Shown: positions 61,172 to 64,000 of the stretch, piece by piece
Position numbering within the stretch: position 1 is the first letter of the stretch
How the letters are laid out: the number at the start of each line of letters is the position of its first letter
Assembly (NCBI GenBank): GCA_015067005.1
Contig: SVNH01000016.1
Span: forward strand, 22,130-86,129
Source: Ruminococcus flavefaciens
Lineage (GTDB): Bacteria > Bacillota > Clostridia > Oscillospirales > Ruminococcaceae
Reading direction: 5' to 3'
DNA length: 64,000 bases
Notes under the pieces: model-generated
Seen by the model: only the letters and a program-made list of their open reading frames with translations
Databases searched by the model: none
What the model was told of the DNA's origin: nothing
Translations under genes and position numbers: made by a program

Positions 61172-62707
61172 ATGTTTGCAAAAATATCAAGTCTTGGACT
61201 ATTTGGTCTGAACGCTTTCAAAGTTGATGTTGAAATAGACATAAGCCGCGGTCAGCCGCAATTTGATATTGTAGGTCTGCCGGATGCTGTTGTGCGTGAG
61301 AGCCGCGAAAGAATACGTTCTGCGCTGAGAGCCTGTAATATAAGCTTTCCTGTGGCTTCTGTAATGGTAAATCTTGCACCGGCTGATACCAAAAAGAGCG
61401 GCTCGGTACACGATATGGCTATATTTATGGCTATACTCAAGGCAATGAGGTTTATTGACGCTCCGCTCGATGACTGCGCTTTTATCGGTGAGATCTCGCT
61501 GAACGGCGACCTCAGACACATCAATGGTGTTCTGCCTATGGTGATGCTTGCTCGTGAGACAGGCATAAAATCGGTTTTTGTGCCGGCAGAGAACGCAAAG
61601 GAAGCCTCAGTCATAAGCGGCATAGACATTTATGCAGTCCACAATGCCGAGGAATTGATAAGTCATTTCCGCAATGAGAAGCTGCTTGCTCCGAGAGAAC
61701 ACTATATCCCTCCGGAAGCAGCCTATAATGAAACGCTTGATTTTTCAGATGTCCGCGGACAGCAATCTGCTAAAAAAGCACTTGAAATCGCAGCAGCCGG
61801 CGGTCATAATGCACTTCTCATCGGCTCTCCGGGAAGCGGAAAGAGTATGCTTGCAAAGCGTATGCCTTCGATACTTCCTCCGCTGACCTTTGATGAAGCC
61901 CTCGAAACTACAAAGATACATTCGATCTCAGGTTTGCTTACGCCTGAAATGCCCATAATAACTAAAAGACCATTCCGCGCCCCTCATCATACCATTTCAT
62001 CTGCCGGACTTGCCGGCGGCGGAAGTGTTCCTCATCCGGGTGAGGTCTCGCTTGCACATAACGGAGTTCTTTTCCTTGATGAGCTTGCGGAATTTGACCG
62101 CCGGACGCTTGAAATAATGCGCCAGCCGCTTGAAGACAGAAAGGTCACTATTGCTCGTGCTTCGGGAAGCGTATCCTATCCGTGTACTATTATGCTTATT
62201 GGTGCTATGAATCCTTGTCCGTGCGGATATTACGGACATCCGCGCCGTAAATGTATCTGTTCATCAAAAAAGGTCTCAGCATATCTTTCAAAAATATCCG
62301 GTCCGCTGCTCGACCGCTTTGATCTTCACATTGAAGTTGCACCGGTCGAATTCGATGATCTTTCATCAAAGGGAGGAGAAGAATCCTCGGCGGAGATAAG
62401 AAAGCGTGTTATTGCTGCAAGAAAGCTTCAGGAGGAGCGCTTCAAGGGCACTCCGATAACCTGCAACGCGCTTATAACTCCCGACAAGCTTCAGGAATTC
62501 TGTCCTATGGACGAAAGCGCGGAAGCTCTCATGAAAAACGTATTTGACCGTCTCGGTCTCAGCGCGAGAGCGTATGACAGGATACTCAAAGTCGCAAGGA
62601 CTATCGCTGACCTTAATGGTTCTGAGGTGATACAGAAGCAGCACGTCGCTGCGGCTTCACAGTATCGCAGTCTTGACAGGAAATACTGGTCTGCTTCAGC
62701 AAAATGA
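61172..62707 (+). CDS. YifB/ComM-type Mg-chelatase-like AAA+ ATPase
   Basis: The 511-residue protein has an N-terminal Lon-protease-like fold domain (DIVGLPDAVVRESRERIRSA) and an AAA+ module with Walker A IGSPGSGKSMLAKR, RPFRAPHHTISSAGL, Walker B GVLFLDELAEF and sensor region AMNPCPCGYYGH with four cysteines. ComM is a branch-migration helicase in natural transformation; whether this homologue does the same is not known. GAGGTGAT precedes the start. Confidence 0.93.
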   Translation: MFAKISSLGLFGLNAFKVDVEIDISRGQPQFDIVGLPDAVVRESRERIRSALRACNISFPVASVMVNLAPADTKKSGSVHDMAIFMAILKAMRFIDAPLDDCAFIGEISLNGDLRHINGVLPMVMLARETGIKSVFVPAENAKEASVISGIDIYAVHNAEELISHFRNEKLLAPREHYIPPEAAYNETLDFSDVRGQQSAKKALEIAAAGGHNALLIGSPGSGKSMLAKRMPSILPPLTFDEALETTKIHSISGLLTPEMPIITKRPFRAPHHTISSAGLAGGGSVPHPGEVSLAHNGVLFLDELAEFDRRTLEIMRQPLEDRKVTIARASGSVSYPCTIMLIGAMNPCPCGYYGHPRRKCICSSKKVSAYLSKISGPLLDRFDLHIEVAPVEFDDLSSKGGEESSAEIRKRVIAARKLQEERFKGTPITCNALITPDKLQEFCPMDESAEALMKNVFDRLGLSARAYDRILKVARTIADLNGSEVIQKQHVAAASQYRSLDRKYWSASAK

Positions 62708-62737
62708 TATACATATAAAGAAAAAGGAAGGAAAACA

Positions 62738-63895
62738 ATGAGATCCGCTTTTAAAAAACTGTCTGCCAATAAACATAATATAGATGCCGGATTGCTTTTT
62801 GCAGTGACGATATGCGCGGTTATAAGTACACTGCTGATATTTTCGATAGCAGAGAGCGGTCTTAGCGAGGGAGAGGGTGTTGATTCGAGCTACTGGAAAA
62901 CGCAGCTTGTTTCAATGGTGATAGGTCTGTTTGCCGCCGTTATAATATCACTTATTGACTACCGGAAGCTTGTAAAGCTGTGGTTCATTTTCGTGCCAAT
63001 ATCGCTCTTCCTTGTCGCGCTGACGTTTACCTCGCTTGGCTATCAGCGAAACGGTGCTGACGATCAGGCGTGGATAAATATAGGTCCGGTGAACCTTCAG
63101 CCTTCTGAGATATTGAAGCTGGCGTTCATACTCACTTTCAGCTATCATCTTTCACGCGATGAAGAGGACATGAACAAGCCTCTTCATATGCTGCTTTTAC
63201 TGCTTCATGCTGCGATACCGATCGGTATTGTCGGAAAGCAGGGCGACTTCGGTACAGCGATCATATTCGTAGCCATATTCATGTTCATGATATGCTCGGC
63301 TAAGATCTCGTGGAAATATCTCGTTGCAGCGCCTTTTGTCATTGCAGCCGGAGCTGCAGCGATGTGGTTTCTGGCATTGAGTGAATTCCATAAGAAGCGT
63401 ATCACTATACTTTTTAATCCGGGTTCTGATCCTGAACATATGGAATACCAGCAGGATCTTGGCCTTGCAGCACTGAAATCCGGAAAGATATTCGGCAAGG
63501 GATTATTCAAGAATGTAGATGAATATGTCTATGTTCCTGAGATCCATAACGATTTTATATTCACCTATGTAGGACAGGTTTTCGGCTATCTCGGATCTCT
63601 TGGAATAATAATTATCCTTGCATATATATGCCTGAAAATTTTTGCCGACAGCCGTATAACACGCGACCGTCTCGGAAGATTTATCTGTATGGGAGCTTTC
63701 GGACTTATCCTTTCACACTGTATAATGAATATAGGAATGGTGCTTAAAGTAGCGCCGGTTATCGGTGTACCGCTGCCGTTCATGAGTGCCGGCGGAACTG
63801 CAATGATAAGTATGTATGCGATCATAGGACTTGTGCTGAGTACGTATAGTCACCGCGCTGTGACATATAACGTATTCTATGATGAGGAAGAGTAA
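62738..63895 (+). CDS. rodA: SEDS-family peptidoglycan polymerase RodA/FtsW
   Basis: The 385-residue protein has about ten membrane segments. SEDS motifs are NLQPSEILKLA, KQGDFGTAIIF, PEIHNDFIFTYVGQ and PVIGVPLPFMSAGGTAM. It polymerises lipid II glycan together with a class B PBP. Sequence and lack of a division cluster favour RodA over FtsW, but the call between the two is tentative. GGAAGG precedes the ATG. Confidence 0.88.
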   Translation: MRSAFKKLSANKHNIDAGLLFAVTICAVISTLLIFSIAESGLSEGEGVDSSYWKTQLVSMVIGLFAAVIISLIDYRKLVKLWFIFVPISLFLVALTFTSLGYQRNGADDQAWINIGPVNLQPSEILKLAFILTFSYHLSRDEEDMNKPLHMLLLLLHAAIPIGIVGKQGDFGTAIIFVAIFMFMICSAKISWKYLVAAPFVIAAGAAAMWFLALSEFHKKRITILFNPGSDPEHMEYQQDLGLAALKSGKIFGKGLFKNVDEYVYVPEIHNDFIFTYVGQVFGYLGSLGIIIILAYICLKIFADSRITRDRLGRFICMGAFGLILSHCIMNIGMVLKVAPVIGVPLPFMSAGGTAMISMYAIIGLVLSTYSHRAVTYNVFYDEEE

Positions 63896-63902
63896 TAAAC
63901 AT

Positions 63903-63926
63903 CCCCCGGCAGAGCCGGGGGGGTTT
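63903..63926 (+). terminator. rodA terminator-like hairpin
   Basis: CCCCCGGC aga GCCGGGGG followed by GGTTTCC, five bases after the stop. Two more short palindromes follow (63935-63947 and 63962-63977). Confidence 0.65.
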
Positions 63927-64000
63927 CCGTAAACGCCCCATAGGGGCTCAGAATACAAGCCACGCCTGAAAAGGCGTACCAACACGGACGCACGCGGCTA

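Overview
The window looks like a chromosomal segment of a fibre-degrading anaerobic Firmicute, most likely a Ruminococcus (cellulosome-forming gut or rumen clade). The evidence is two secreted proteins with dockerins (a GH26 mannanase and a CotH-fold protein), a lipoprotein with cohesin-like sequence, strictly fermentative genes (pyruvate formate-lyase, NADP glutamate dehydrogenase), a T-box leader, strong Shine-Dalgarno sites, and sigma-A type promoters with almost invariant 17-bp spacers. No rRNA, tRNA or CRISPR array was seen.

Layout: 1-3407 is the 3' part of purL. 3576-6872 (minus) is a large sortase-anchored vWA/lipase-like surface protein. 7121-11807 holds a membrane protein, glgA, a palindrome-packed intergenic stretch and a four-gene operon (two SHOCT-like paralogues, a HAD phosphatase, a small protein). 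12011-14074 is a membrane pseudokinase with PASTA-like and polyglutamine tails. 14205-18334 is an operon of two M42 peptidases, a GNAT protein and a PLP lyase. 18477-23622 contains pcrA, pyk and convergent metY. 23774-30177 contains the Val T-box, valS and its small downstream genes, an SDR and folC. 30344-35407 contains gdhA, small genes, the cohesin-like lipoprotein, cysK and an Rrf2 regulator that appears to share an operator with cysK. 35587-38167 (minus) is a pyruvate formate-lyase broken into separate genes. 38444-44253 contains an AI-2E family permease and an unusual operon of a degenerate GGDEF protein, a cytoplasmic GH26-like protein, ispD and ispF. 44429-46489 is the mannanase. 46613-52436 is an accessory island: a surface protein/lipoprotein-nuclease operon, an immunity-like gene remnant, repeat-rich DNA and a TnpX-type serine recombinase with a TnpW-like partner. 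52556-57293 has a second folC, a zinc-ribbon membrane protein and the CotH-dockerin protein. 57502-63895 has rubredoxin, a DUF1508 protein and the coaX-coaBC-membrane protein-yifB-rodA run.

Most genes are ordinary housekeeping and metabolism. The strongest candidates for something undescribed are: (i) the three-gene pyruvate formate-lyase with a free-standing glycyl-radical domain and a Cys-rich 69-residue gene between the parts; (ii) the lipoprotein with a PD-(D/E)xK-like C-terminus coupled to a surface protein and bracketed by a 16-bp inverted repeat that recurs next to the recombinase gene; (iii) a lipoprotein whose C-terminal region reads as a circularly permuted cohesin; and (iv) a PASTA-type kinase lacking all three catalytic residues. 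All functional calls rest on reading motifs by eye; no database search was run.
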